From Ectocarpus siliculosus (Eukaryota > Sar > Phaeophyceae > Ectocarpales > Ectocarpaceae), in NCBI GenBank assembly GCA_000310025.1, contig FN649749.1, positions 212,217 through 276,216 on the forward strand: DNA of 64,000 bases, read 5' to 3'. Shown here piece by piece: positions 1 through 12,174 of this stretch (position 1 is its first letter; each line of letters begins with the position of its first letter). The notes below the pieces were generated by a model. It was not told the DNA's origin, did not search any database, and worked only from the letters and a program-made list of their open reading frames with translations. A program made the translations under genes and the position numbers.

Positions 1-434
1 CTGGTTTCATGTGCGACACGTGCTTAACGCCGCTGCCACTGATGTTACCCTACCAAGTTGATAAATAGTGGCTCGCCCTCCCTGAGTGAGTGATGCTGAG
101 CATACGTACATACGTATCGTGCTGATCAATAGAGCGACTTTAGTACAGCACAGGAGTAGTGAAACGTGAGCGCTAAACTAGTTGGAGCGTTTCCATTCGC
201 TGCGTGGCTGGTAAGGAGGTCCAGCACCGCAAGGACGCAGTCTATAGCAAACAGTACATAACAAATGTTGTGAGTCTTGGCCGAAAAATAAATGGTAACA
301 AGTCTTTGGAACTTCACGGAGAAAACTTAACAGTGTACACGGCGTAAGTGTCAAACTCATACGCACGGTCTCGACTCAGGTGTTCTGTGCTTCAGTAGGC
401 CTACGTGTTTCACGTTGACTGCCGACACTCCAAG

Positions 435-1249
435 TGCTGTTCTGGGTGTCCGCTAATCCCCAACGGTACGCAGATTTTCTGCGGCCTGGCACAAACGATC
501 CAATGCCGGGGTTGATCGGAAAGGCCTACGCCGAGATGGGTGGCACGGTGCACTACATCGGCAAGCCACACCCAGCGGTGTACCAGGCGTGCTTCCATGC
601 TCTCGCTACCGCCAAGGTGAGAGAGACGAATGCTATGTAAGCACTTCGACATCGCGACTAAACCAACAGGGTTTGGGGGGCGAGGCGATCGATCAGCAGG
701 ATCTTCATGCATGAAACTCGCGGTGGAATCCCATTGTCTTACCGTCTGATCTGTTTTTTGTCGAGTTCTGGTGCGCGCAAAGCAAAGGGGGTGACGGTGG
801 AGAGGGAGCTAAAAATACTGCGCGACGTCCCGGCCCTTTTCGTGCTGAACTCGATAACCGAGGAAGAGTTGCGAACGCCCTGCACTTTCAAGCCATTTTA
901 TTTGCTCCTTTCGATCACGCGCGACAGTAAAAGGTCAATGGCGCCACAATCCATCAAACCCCTCCCACCCCCCCCCTGGTCCCATTTTCAGGAGAGTGCG
1001 CCCCCCCCCGATGCTCCGACCAGGGCTAAGATTGTTGCGGTGGGAGACTCTCTCCCGCATGATATCCTCGGGGCGCTTCGGGCACAACTAGCTTCCGTTT
1101 TCGTGGCAGGAGGGGTGCATTTCGACGAGTTGAGGGTGGAGCAGGGGGGTGCGGGTGTTCCTAGCGACGAGGCGTATTCGGCGGCGTTTTCGAAGCACTT
1201 GGAAGGGGAGGGCACGCCAACGCACGTCATGCCGGCCTTTCGGTGGTGA
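435..1249 (+). CDS. HAD-superfamily (IIA-type) hydrolase, 3' exons
   Basis: Two exons are visible, 435-616 and 992-1249. They are joined in phase 0 across an intron with GTGAGA donor and a TTTTCAG acceptor. The first exon carries an S-A-N-P-Q-R-Y segment and then G-G-T-V-H-Y-I-G-K-P-H-P, the G-K-P block that in IIA-type HAD phosphatases carries the motif III lysine. The second carries V-G-D-S-L-P-H-D-I-L-G-A, the HAD motif IV acidic block that binds magnesium. The pattern resembles the HAD-SF-IIA 'hypothetical 4' group, so a phosphatase-like activity is likely; the substrate is unknown. The stop codon is at 1247-1249. The nucleophile-bearing N-terminal part is not in the window and presumably lies upstream of base 1, so this is a partial gene. 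The 5' border of the first visible exon (after CCAAG at 434) is the least certain point. Confidence 0.75.
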
Positions 1250-2250
1250 AATGAAACAACACCGTGCAATACACGAGGTCGGTGTTTGAGTAGGAGCTAC
1301 GCCCACCTGCACTTGATTTATGCAGCCGCCCCTGATTGTCCAAGTCAATTCTGGGCCTGTACTGTTAGCGTAGCGGGGAGAACTCAGGATTGACTGTTCA
1401 TGGTTGTGTGTGTAAATGCAATGGTTTGAGCGCTACACGCGCGGTTGACATTGTTTCTCGAGGAAGTGGAAACAACAAAGGTTTCCCTATAAAGGGTGGA
1501 TGATTTCTTGCTATCGTTTGTATACGGTATCACCATTAACGGAGGTATCGAAAGTAGAGTTTGTTGCTGGTCGTGGCGGTATCCCTATGGAGGACACGAA
1601 ATCGAGCAGCAATCTGCGTTGTACGGGCAAATAGGGGTGACTCCCGTCTCAAGCACAAATTTCTCAATTTAGTTTTTCAGTATGGCTACAACAATCGCAG
1701 CAAGCTTGTAAACTACTTCGGAAGTATGCAGAACAGGACGCTTTCGTCGCAGATATTATCCATTTAAGACACATAATAATGTTGGGATCATACAAGAGAA
1801 ACCAATTCATCCACGAACCGTCCTTTCTCTCCCGTGGCACAATGTGCCACTTGAATCTCTATTCATACAGCAGAACTTCCAATTTATACAAAGCTACAGA
1901 AATAAAATGGGGGCACAGGGGGCAAGAAGGATATACGCATCGGTTGACACAAGTTGCTCAACCGGAGCTCCGTCACATCAGATGCACAACGCGAACGCAC
2001 GTGCAAATTAATACCATCGCTTTTCTACCAGCAGCCAAGGGGTGTCTCGTGTGTAGCCTTATACCCCTAAACTGACGATCCCAGACCCAGAAGGCGGTGG
2101 CAGCGGAGAAATGGCCCTCATGAACATTTTGGGTCGGCGGCACGCATAGAATGTATGGGGGACAAACGCAGTATGGTCAAAATCGTTCGCTCTCTCCGAT
2201 GCCGTCATGTCACCATCCCGCTGCTGCTGCTGCTGCTGCTGCACCACCAA
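1250..2250. other. intergenic stretch between convergent genes
   Basis: This 1 kb holds the 3' flanks of the HAD-type gene (+) and the FUN14 gene (-), whose stops face each other. No conserved coding segment is seen. A short CTG run lies at about 2220-2241, directly beside the FUN14 stop codon. Confidence 0.5.
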
Positions 2251-3738
2251 TCATCCCATCCTGGCTCCGAGGAGTGCTCCAGCTACAAATCCAGATCCCG
2301 TGGGCAGGTTGTACGACAGCACCTGCGGTACGGCAACAGCAGCAAGGCAGCGCACGTCATCGGGCATCGGTAGAAAACATGCGCGTTCACTCGTCTGTGA
2401 CCAGAAACCGGCCGCCACGAGCGAAGGAACCAAACCAGAATCATACCGACACGTGCACAAACACTCAAGAGTATACAGGGGACGGGCGGGGGGGGCTTGG
2501 TAGAACACAGGAAAACAAAACAGGTGCAGAACCTCGATCGACACGACGCAAGTCTGCAAGTGTACGGAACAGGATCAGAACTATCTGCAGAAAAACGATG
2601 TTCGCGTCTAGACGCGTCAATCCTGTCCCTCCATGGTGCGAAAAGACTTCAGCTGCTGTTCTGTTGCCACGGTATTCGAGACAAAGCACTTTTGCTTTCG
2701 CGATCTTACGTGTCGATCGGTATCCAAGCCTACGACGCGCATTCTACGTGTTGTCAAAATTCACCTTCATGGTGCGGTTCCACAATTCTTGTATATCGTC
2801 GGTGTCGACCTTGCCGTTTTTGTCGAGGTCCAACGAGTTCATTACCTCGTCCTCGATCTTCGTGTAGTCAAGCTCGATGTACCCCATGTAGCTCAGCAAC
2901 TTAGCCATGGATCGGATTTGGTTGCAGAGGCAGCAGAGAGGTTGCAGGTAGGGGTCGGTTAGACCGTGCAACTAAAAACCGAGAGAGCAGGGTAGGCGAG
3001 GGTCGCAACATAATCACGAATCCCAGTAACTCTGGGCTTTGCATTTGATGACGGGTCACCGCGTGATGAAATTAGAAATTATTGATAGTACTCTTGAAGG
3101 GCTCTGTGACACCACCACTTAGAGTCGGAGCCAGTTGCACCTTTGCCCGTGCGAAGGGAATGAAGCCAACGACGTCACTCACGTACGCAATATTGATCTA
3201 GAATACTTCGGTAAATTAAGCCAATTGAATCACCTGGAGAGAGCCGAAGGCCAGGCCAGCACCCACTAGCGCCACCTTGGCTGTCTGAAAACGCCATCAC
3301 CCCCCGTCACCAACCAGAGGCATCAAACCCACCATGAGCAGTAGCAGTGGCAGCAGAAAGTGGAGGGAGAATGACGATGGCTGTCACGATGAAGACGAAA
3401 TATTTTGGGTCCGTGATGGCGGAGGATGCAACACCTAAAACACAAAACAAACGAGAGCTTTGGCATCGAAACACCAGGTTCAGTGTGGTCATTCGATTTT
3501 AACGTAGCTATAATAGAACCGCTGGGTGCGGTTCGGCTTGCGGTGCTTCAGGAGGTTGGTGCCATCGCCACTGCCGTCATCACGACTACAGCGCCATTCC
3601 TTCGGTGCACCAATCAGCGTGTAGAACACACTCGCAAAATTGCCATACAAAGTCCCCACCTTCTTCGCTGCAAACCCGCAGCAGACGCCCATCCCGAACC
3701 CGAAAGAAATCTGTGCAGGAGCACCAGATTCCATTAGC
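2251..3738 (-). CDS. FUN14-family membrane protein with an EF-hand
   Basis: Four exons are recognised on the minus strand: 3738-3660, 3284-3234, 2899-2765 and 2322-2251, all joined in phase 0. They encode about 112 residues, ending L-P-T-G-S-G-F-V-A-G-A-L-L-G-A-R-M-G. The order matches the FUN14/FUNDC domain: a G-F-G-M-G-V-C-C-G-F-A-A-K-K helix, a glycine-rich membrane segment (V-A-L-V-G-A-G-L-A-F-G), L-L-S-Y-M-G-Y-I-E-L-D-Y, and the closing membrane hairpin. FUN14 proteins sit in the mitochondrial or plastid outer membrane; animal FUNDC1 is a mitophagy receptor. The linker has a canonical EF-hand loop, D-L-D-K-N-G-K-V-D-T-D-D, suggesting calcium sensing. The 3738 exon starts mid-codon after a pyrimidine-rich CGCAG, so at least one upstream exon with the start codon is missing. 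Confidence 0.85.
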
Positions 3739-4368
3739 CTGCGGAACGGTAGAATCAACATGACACGTCAGGACGACGAATGTGGCATCGGTGACAGACG
3801 TGAGCTGCAGGACATTCACAAAGGGTGTTTTGAGAGCGATTCTACGAGAAAATTTAGCACGTGCATAGCAAGAAACGACGGGGGGGGATTGCACCGTGTT
3901 TACTCCTAGAGTATGATATCTCCTAGCAACTGGGATGACGTTCGCTAACAACAGCGCCAGACCTCAAAATAGCCGCATCAGTAATCGCTAACAATGCCGA
4001 GACCATGGAACCATGAAGGGGCTCCGTGGATGAGACGGAGAGAAATCCTTCATGGATAGAGAAGAGTCTAAAAAGAGTCTACTCGCGACAAGCCTAACAC
4101 TCGAGTGAAGCACTCGAAGGAACAACAGTTTTTTACGACTCGACACCGGCTGATCACACCCCGGCCGGGGGGACCGCCACCACTGCCTTGGTGCCCGAAA
4201 CAGCGGCGAAGGAGCTCATATGCTGTGGTACGACCGTGGAGATCTGCAGCCTCCCTACGCTCGCTCTTTAGCGGGTTTTCACACGCGCCAGTTGGGAGCA
4301 AATAATAAGGCCAGCTTGGTTCATCATTGCGCTGCTTTTTGCTAAAGCACTGGGCCAGGACGGGGACA

Positions 4369-4661
4369 TGGCGACACTGTTGCGGGGAGCGGAGCACCGC
4401 GGGCAGGGGCCAGTTCGAGCTTAACGCGCGAACTGAGCCCGTGTGTCCCTAGGCGAGGCGAACGACCCCCAACAGGACTGACTTCGTAAAGGAAACGGAC
4501 TACTATTACTACCCGCCGGCTGCACGAGTTACTTCTCCGTCTCCCCCACGAAGTCATGTAGGAGGTCGATCACCTCGCCTACGAAAGCACGGGCCTCGAT
4601 TGCTCCGTTCTGCTCTCACTGAGCCCCGCTCCTGGTGCTCCGCTCCCCGCAAGAGTGTCGC
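4369..4661. repeat. short inverted repeat flanking a coding-like segment
   Basis: About 33 bases at 4369-4401 recur inverted at 4629-4661, sharing the core TGCGGGGAGCGGAGCACC. Between them, on the minus strand, a short open stretch ending near 4549 reads V-I-D-L-L-H-D-F-V-G-E-T-E-K then a stop. It looks exon-like, but its acceptor phase does not fit the neighbouring exon at 4909-4812, so it is not joined to that gene here. Confidence 0.5.
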
Positions 4662-4807
4662 CTCACCCTATTATAGTGCCTTCACAATAGGCAAGTGCCT
4701 ACAGAAACACGTGCATGTCTATGTATCGGTAGTGTGATGCAGGGACATAGTGTAGGGCTCCCGCCATCAAGTGTCTGTACTGCGGCGTACCGTCTGCATA
4801 AACCGTC

Positions 4808-6017
4808 TCACTTGTTGAGCCGCTTCCGCACGACGTCGCCGAGGGGCTCCGGTTCATCGCGCCCGTTTTTTCGCTTCACGGCACCGTCCACGGCTTTTGT
4901 GACGTCACTCTGGCACAGCGAGAGTTAGGAGGTGTCACAGCGAGAATAAGGGGAATGTTAAGATGGGCAGCGGGGCAGTGACATCAACCTGCACGACAGA
5001 CGGCCAAGTAACCGTGTGTAGCACTGCTCAAGGCAACAAGGAGCTGTCTAGACAGCTGCTCATCACGGTCGTGGACCAATACAGTCGGGGGCACCATCAG
5101 TAGTGGAGGTTGCGTAGTGCATGTACCTGCCGTAGCGCCGCCGAAATCATGTGACACAGAAAGAGAAAAAAGTCGTTCCGAACTCTGAATCGAGCAATGC
5201 CGGCGTGTTGGCCGGGCACAGAGCGGCACTATCTACTGAGGGCTTGACTTTACCGTGTATTGGTTGCTTCATGCAGGGCACATCAAACACGTTGTGTCTC
5301 GCTCAAAACAATATATGGTGGTCTGCGGGTGCTATAACCGCAATATAAAGGTTACAGGGGTGCCACAAGTTCAGAGGAGGGGAAAAAAACGGATGACACG
5401 ACTCACTCCAAACCCGTTGACAGCAGCGACGAGGTCTTGCACAAGCTTCTTGGTGTTCTCCACGTCGTCATTTTCTCGCTTCCCGTTTCTCTTTCTGTCC
5501 GCGTCGTCATCGTCGTGGCGTCTGCCCCAGCACATCACCGTTTGTTGCTGCACACAACGACAATCAACCAACACAGGGAAACAAGAGGCAACGCACTCTT
5601 TTGAAGGCAGCAAGGTAGTAGGAAAAAGACGAGCAGCGGAGCTACAAGGTGTATGGCAACAAACACAACAGGTGAACGCCATTTAGAAACACGGGAGTGC
5701 GAAATACTCCTAGTGCACATGCCAGGTTTCTCGACCAAACTCACAGGCATGAGGAGGGTAACGGCCAAGGTTGAGGCGGCAGATGTTGCAAACAGCCTCG
5801 CGCCACTCATGGCAATAGAGCCACTACCGAAGGTGCTGGGACTGAAGGCACTGACGGTGCTCGCACTGCTCGCTCCAAGTGTAGCCAAAGCTGACAGGAG
5901 TACCGCCGTCGACCTCGACGAGCTTGCACCTTCGAACCACCGCGCCAACGAACGGGCCCGCAAGAATCCAACGTACAGCAGTATGTATGATGAGCGGGTT
6001 AAAAGTTGAAAGTACAT
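4808..6017 (-). CDS. Unknown protein with a heterokont plastid-type leader
   Basis: The model has three exons, 6017-5745, 5547-5407 and 4909-4808, joined in phase 0 with GTGAGT donors and TGTGCAG or TGCCAG acceptors. It gives about 171 residues ending V-V-R-K-R-L-N-K. The first exon has a hydrophobic stretch (A-V-L-L-S-A-L-A-T-L-G) followed by S-T-V-S-A-F-S-P. In heterokonts, a signal peptide followed by a motif around A-S-A-F is the known bipartite signal for import into the complex plastid. The second exon is charged (H-D-D-D-D-A-D-R-K-R-N-G-K-R) and then helical (K-K-L-V-Q-D-L-V-A-A-V). I do not recognise the mature protein. The start at 6017 is the first in-frame ATG and is uncertain, since an upstream exon may splice in. 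A donor-like GTGAGA overlaps the stop, so an alternative 3' exon is possible. Confidence 0.45.
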
Positions 6018-8699
6018 GGCAATTGTGGTGCCATAATCATTGATGTCAAACTAACAGCAACCGATATCAACCCGCGAGGAGAAGACGTCCTCCAGTCTCA
6101 TTCAGTGCTGCGTACAGCAGTGAGCCGCGGGCATATTCTACGCTGGAGAATGGGTTTGAAGTTGGGCTTGATCGCGTCTTCGCGATACACTACTGGCTGC
6201 TGGCTGCTGGCGCGTACACACAATTCCGCGACGAACATATTGGTTTGCGGTGTCAGCAAGAGTTCAATCGGAAGGTGTGGCCAAACGTCCAGCTAACGCT
6301 GAGAGAGACCTCCTCTCGTTGAACGGAAATAAGGACTTTTTCTGTGTGTATTATCTGAATAAAATATCGCAACGGTTACACCTATGTAACAGCTTTAGCT
6401 AAAAAACACACCAGGTTCGCCAACTGCAGCTTGAGAGCTTTAGCGGGTTGGTCCATCTGGACTTGCGTTGAAGCCACGCGAATACGCTGGCACATTAGAG
6501 GTTGAGTAAGAGCTCTACGGCTGTTCGCTGCCGTAGAAGGCCTGCTACGCTACGTGGAGCCAAAGAGGTCAGGCCCTCCCACGAAATTTGACACTGCCGA
6601 TACGTACAATTCCGCCGACTTTTCTTGCGTGGTATGCAGCTGGCGAAAGCAAGCGCCCAAGGTACTGACCAGGTGACTTTCTCGTTTAGGTTTTCATGTA
6701 GCTGCATCTGTTGAGCTCATACTTAACAAGCATTGCTTTGCTGGATAGGGCAGAACTCTAGCTGTGGTACATGTGTCGGCACGTCATCGTGCTGTGATAT
6801 CGGCAATGAGTAAGGGGGCCATCAGTCATCAGCAACTTGACCATCACAAGGGGGCCAGCGCGACCAACCTCAACATGCCTTTTCACATTGCATGCAGCAT
6901 GTACATCTACCTATCTGCAACAGGCGTACGAGCGAAGGATTCTGTGACGCAAACCGAACCACCTAAGATGAACGAGGGTACGCCAAACCTCGAGTCGCCG
7001 CCACACCGTCCACAGCAGCAGAGGTGCCAATCGTACGAGGAGACATTCCACGGAACTTGCTTCGACAGACCGTTCTCCCTCGTCGAGATGACATCGACGA
7101 CAACCTCGCTGCCGACCCCGATCTGATGGCGTGCATCCTCACAGAGGATTGAATGCGGAACACCTCTAGCGTCTCTAGCCCTTGTGTGGGTGCTCTTTTT
7201 GCCCTTCTCCCTCCTACGTCTCGGTGTTCGTTGCCGCTGCTGTCGGTCGTGGTTGACGGCACGAGCAAACAAAGCGCCTTGGAGCAAAGAGGCCCCGTGA
7301 ATCGAAGAACCAATTTCTAACCTGCCTCTTGGACTGCTGTGAATGAGATGAGCTGTCACGCACCGGTTGGCTGGGCACTAGTGGGCACCCAGCACTTGCC
7401 AAGCAAGTGCGCTCCATACTGTGCCGCTGTGCAGCTGTGCAAAGAGGCAAAGGCTGAAACAATCGAGAAAACCATGGCATCCGGTCCGTCTTGGATGCAA
7501 CGAGATCAACTGCAAGGCGAGGGACTGTGAGTTCCATGGATGGGCGTTAGTGTCGACGTTCGAAGCTCGAAGTTGGTTTGGTGCTTGGTTCAACGATCGA
7601 AGTACCAGTAGACGTAGACTGCATATGTATGCCCCCGTCACCAGCAATGTCCTGTTGGCGGCAGAGATGAAACCAGGAAGAGGTGCGATGCTGGCCATGA
7701 ACTTCTTCACGAGGACAGGGAGGCTCTGTCAACGTTCTTTGCGTTCTCAAATAAGCCGTGCCACGCAGAAGTGCATCAACGAGGTTACGCCGCATCGAAA
7801 GTGTCCCAAGTTCCAAGTGTTTCATGTTGTGCAGTAGTTCACGTTTTACACGAGCTCGCGGTTGTGTCCGTCCTCTCTTCATGGTAGTGCAGACCTTTTG
7901 CGCTTACAGCCCAAACCTGGTTTGGTGCATTGTTTTCCTCGGCCCATTTTGTATCATGTTGTGTGACGTGCTCGTCCTGATACTGATGATCAAATACCGT
8001 TCCAGTCAAAATAGCTGCGGGCATGTGCAGGGTTGCAAGAGCTTTGCACACGAAACCTCTGCAACTTCCAAATACACTCTTGCGTGACGGGCACACGCCA
8101 TCGTGTGCATAGCTCCCCAACTTGCCTCCGAGAAGCTCAAAGCAGTAGTGGAGCCTAAAGCCTCGAGGATTTGATTGCAAACGTGTCTTTGTGAGGCTGG
8201 CACCGCGCGCCGACGGGAAGTGATCTGGATTCCAACCGCCGTTTCCAGACCTCCCTGGTTCCTGGGGGGTGACGATTACGTCCCCGTTCCAAAGGGAAAA
8301 TTAACCGTAGCACTGGTCGTAGGCATGGTACCCAACATCACGATTATTTGTTATTATACTACCAGCTCCATGGGGTAACCCGTGCTCTAGTGGGTTAGTC
8401 ATACCAGTTGATCCTACAAGAGCCACTGCGGTTCCCAGCTTTTTTTTTATACTTGTCTTCATGTACGAACGAACCTGCGGGGACACCGCCAGGCAGCAGC
8501 ATCCTAGCGTCACGTACCGTAAGGAATTTCACGCACGCTTGGAACTTGTCTTGCTTCCTATGCATATCCTACCGTATACTCCGAAAATTTTTTGAATCAG
8601 GGCTCATTCTCCGTCTTGCAGTTGTCGTTTTACAGTTGTCGTTTGCGGCGTATTCTACCAGTGGATGCACGCCTCTGCCGATACTGCCATGAAAAACTG
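6018..8699. other. no recognisable gene
   Basis: Several open stretches on both strands reach 100-150 codons, for example around 6764-7359, but none shows a family motif, and overlapping frames are equally open. I see no repeat of note. Upstream exons of the plastid-leader gene could lie here. Confidence 0.4.
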
Positions 8700-9212
8700 C
8701 TATTTGTATATCTCGACAACGTTCGCGCGAACTCGTGCTGCTTGCTTGTACGACACAGTACGGCAACGGATGGAGGCATTGGCGCTGATGGCACGAACGA
8801 ACCAAACGCAAGCTACGGCGCAATCAAGGCAGAGATGACGGACACGTGAGTGGAGCTGGCCGCCAATGCTGTACTCGAATCGCATGCGCAGCCCGTTGTC
8901 GGCGTCGTTGCCACCCCGCCGGCAAAATGGCACCACGATTGATGGCATGTGGTTTCGGTACAATGTGTTAGACACAGCAAATGGTTGGATTCCGTTCGTA
9001 TGGTTTCGGAAGAGGTAGTTTCCATCCCGTACTTTTGATCCCCATTTGACCACGTATTTCACTCTATCCCCGTTTGTTTTTGGTCGGCTGCAAGGCTGTC
9101 GAAAGCCAACACCAGCGGCAGTGTATTTATGCATACATTCTTCGACCAGAAAAACGCGCTCGCAGTTTAAAAAATGTCGGTGTTGCTTTCTGTTGGGCAG
9201 AGCCACCATCAA
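8700..9212 (-). CDS. Unrecognised open reading frame
   Basis: An uninterrupted 170-codon frame runs on the minus strand. Its middle contains Y-V-V-K-W-G-S-K-V-R-D-G-N-Y-L-F-R-N and F-C-R-R-G-G-N-D-A-D-N-G, more protein-like in composition than other frames nearby. It has no signal peptide, no clear membrane span and no motif I can name. It may be a single exon of a spliced gene or chance. The next gene starts downstream on the opposite strand, so it would be transcribed divergently from it. Confidence 0.2.
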   Translation of the reverse strand: MMVALPNRKQHRHFLNCERVFLVEECMHKYTAAGVGFRQPCSRPKTNGDRVKYVVKWGSKVRDGNYLFRNHTNGIQPFAVSNTLYRNHMPSIVVPFCRRGGNDADNGLRMRFEYSIGGQLHSRVRHLCLDCAVACVWFVRAISANASIRCRTVSYKQAARVRANVVEIYK

Positions 9213-9467
9213 CCACCACGGGTGCAGCCATTAGTGCGGTATCGAAACCGTTTTTCTAGCGCTATACGGGAATAGTTTGTCCGATCTACTGCTGTACATC
9301 GCACATCGAAGCCAGGGTCGGAGAAAGTGTTTTTGTTATTTCACTGTTCCTGTCGAACCTAGTAACTACCATGGCAACTGATTTGCGAAGGCACGGCGGT
9401 AGCGTGTCACGGAGTCCTCTCACTACATACAACGTGTTCTCCACATCGGTATTCTACAATACCAGCG

Positions 9468-12174
9468 ATGTTGCAGTATCCTGGCGTTTGTCTTGTTCTT
9501 ACGATCGCTCCCTGTTGCGTGTGCTCTACCTTTCGGTCTCCTCTGCCAAGCAACGCGGTGCGGTTCGGATTTCGGGTGGCATCCCTGGCGCTGGGGTTGA
9601 TGATGATCATCGCCGCCTTTACGGAGGTACAGTATGTGAAGGAAAAACAGTTAGCATCCGCGCTTAATAGCCTGGGACGTCAGAAATTCAGGCTCAAAAC
9701 ATAGGACCTTTAAGAACTTGGCCATAGAAGAAAACTGCTCAGTCAAGAATCCCAACCTTGAATCTGTTAGTTGCTTGGAAACCTGCGAGTACTGTAAGAT
9801 ATTCAGGCTCAAAGCATAGGAACTCTATGAACTACAATACGCCATAGTAACACGTGCTCAGGCAAGCAGCCCACAATAAAAATCTTATATTATGATATAG
9901 TCGCTGTTGGGGTACAGTACCCCATATAGGAAATAACAAAGGAGCCTCGGCCGAAAAAAGTATTTCTCAAGGGCGGGCGCAAAACTGTGCGTTGGCTGGT
10001 GGTAGCTCATCGTGCTTGTTGCTGGAGATTTCACGGCTGTTGTTGTAGTACGGGCATCATGCAGTCGTCCGCGAGACTAAGTCGGGGTACCGTGTTCGTT
10101 CTGCACGGTGTTCTGTTTGTCTCATCGTCATCATGTCTTCCACATTACACCACCACACACAGATTGGTTGGCATTTTCCCGTTGACGTCGCGTCTGTCTT
10201 CTCGTGGTGCCCCCTTGCTCATCGCTGGCGACACTAACGTCGTCTCCTCTCGAAACATGACGCTTAATCACGGTGGACAACGTACGATGGTTCCCAGCTG
10301 TGGAACCTGTCGTCTTTCACGACATTCTTCATCGCTCTGTACAATCTCCTCTTCGCCGGTGTGCTGATTCTTCACGAGAGCCAGGTGAGTCAATTGTTGC
10401 ATACGCTGAGCACGATGGACCGTGGTACAAGTAGAGAAGAAGAAAATTGGGATTTCACGTGAGTCGAGTAAGTGAGGAGATGAGAAGTCGAGAAAGGAGC
10501 TGAGGTTGGCATGTCATGGGAGTCATCCAATACAGAATACCCAGGTGTTGTCATCCCAATATACTGGCGTCGTCAACACCAAATGTGTAGCCAAATGGTT
10601 GGTTTGTTGTGTGGTAGCTTGTTTTCTTCGGGCAGATGTTCCGTTGAGGCCACATCAGGAAGTAGTCTTGAATTGTTCTTTTTTGTACGACTCGTGAATG
10701 ACATGACCACCCGTCCGTGTTGACGTGACTGACGGCGGGCGCTTCGATTGGCCAACACTTCCACTGGATATCGATGCTACCCTTCACAGGGGTTAATTAT
10801 GTGCGACGGGGTGGACTACACCATGCGAAGATATTTCGGGCTGGTCTACGGCCACATGGGCAGGTATGGCAGGGTTAGTCTAGTCAAGGATTGGACGAGC
10901 GGGGCTGTTTGGGATTTCCGGCGACCATCTGCGCAGGTAGACTGACACTTACCGCGCGCACACGTGTTCTCCCGAGTTTTATGATTGGTTCATCTGCTCA
11001 AGCGGGTGATCTCGTTAGACACTGTGAGCGACATTCCGGTGTTGAACGTGCCACGCCACAATCGTGCCCCAATGCGACACAGCAGTTTTGGAAATGCGTG
11101 GTATTGTGTTCAAGCGTCTGGCGCCACTGGTGACAGGACGAAGCCAAGACCAATAACCGTTATTCTTGCGGCTTTCGCGTCTGCTTTTGTAACCCTTGCG
11201 CGAAGACATGGAGTTGGCCTCATGGCCTATGAGCTTCGTTGAATGTGCCACTCTTGATGGCCATGGAATGTGTCATGATCAAGGTCGGTCGTAGTGCGGC
11301 ACCATTTCACACCTTCGCTTGTATCGTTTCGGCCTTGAATTGTCATTCTTAGCGATGCCATGCTGAATGCCCCGTCACAGCCAAAAACGATACAACAACA
11401 GCAAAGGTGTAACCTGGCATTGTATTTTCGATCTTGATCATGGCACGTTTCATGGCAATCAAAATGTCGACGGTAATCCCTGTCGTTTCACTTCTCATTG
11501 TAAGACACAAGACTCGTGCTTCTAGTGACTGATGTAACCGCATCGTGTAGGCAGATGTGCTGTTATCTGATCTCTGCGAGCCTCTCCACACGCAGAAGCG
11601 AAATGACACCAAAGGTTAGCTCACGCTACTACCACTGCAGCCTGCTGTCGCCTGCGAGAATGCTGCACTGGCAAATAATCTGATAGTGAAGACGGCAGGC
11701 AGTAAAGAAGGGGGGTCCTGCTGAAATCCCACCAAGCAGAGTGTGATCCACTTGCTCAACGACAGCCATGCAAAAATGTCTCTTGCTGAGCAAGTGCATC
11801 TTGCCGTGCCTGGCGTGCTTTGAGCAGAGCTCCGCTTCTTTCCCTGTCGATACATCGCGATGAGATTGTTTTCCCACTGTAAGGGTAGGTTTGATTCGTA
11901 TCTACAATAGACGCATGTGTGCGCGGCGCGACGTAAATGTACGCTGTGTGCGTTTCTGCTTGATGTATGTTTGTTCGCTCATTTGCGTGTAGATTCAGAT
12001 GCTCTGCTTTGTTTGTTCCTTGCGGCTCTGGCCGTCTGCGTTTGCCGATCTTACTGGTGCGCGTTTTGCTCTGCATTGATGACGCAGGGCTCTTTTCATC
12101 ATCTTCATTGCCTTTCTCAACTTTGCCCTGACTGACGCCGGGTGGTTCGCAACATTTACGGGTCTTCTGTTGTT
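9468..12174 (+). CDS. Four-span membrane protein, COPI-associated-family-like
   Basis: Four exons are supported: 9468-9626, 10298-10384, 10790-10863 and 12088-12174, with matching phases 0, 0 and 2. Predicted spans are V-A-S-L-A-L-G-L-M-M-I-I-A-A-F (exon 1), F-F-I-A-L-Y-N-L-L-F-A-G-V-L-I-L (exon 2), and A-L-F-I-I-F-I-A-F-L-N-F-A-L then W-F-A-T-F-T-G-L-L-L-L (exon 4). Exon 3 supplies R-R-Y-F-G-L-V-Y-G-H-M-G-R, close to the aromatic-plus-G-R signature before span 3 in the COPI-associated/TVP15-like family of Golgi membrane proteins. The assignment rests on topology and this signature only. The last donor (GTGAGT) is in phase 2, so at least one more exon follows. Weak candidates are near 12719-12797 and 13333-13376. 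The ATG at 9468 is in frame, but an upstream spliced start cannot be excluded. Confidence 0.55.
9687..9873. repeat. diverged direct repeat, two copies
   Basis: A block of about 70 bases starting ATTCAGGCTCAAA at 9687 recurs at 9801 with substitutions and small indels. The period is about 114 bases. It lies in the first visible intron of the membrane-protein gene. Confidence 0.7.
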
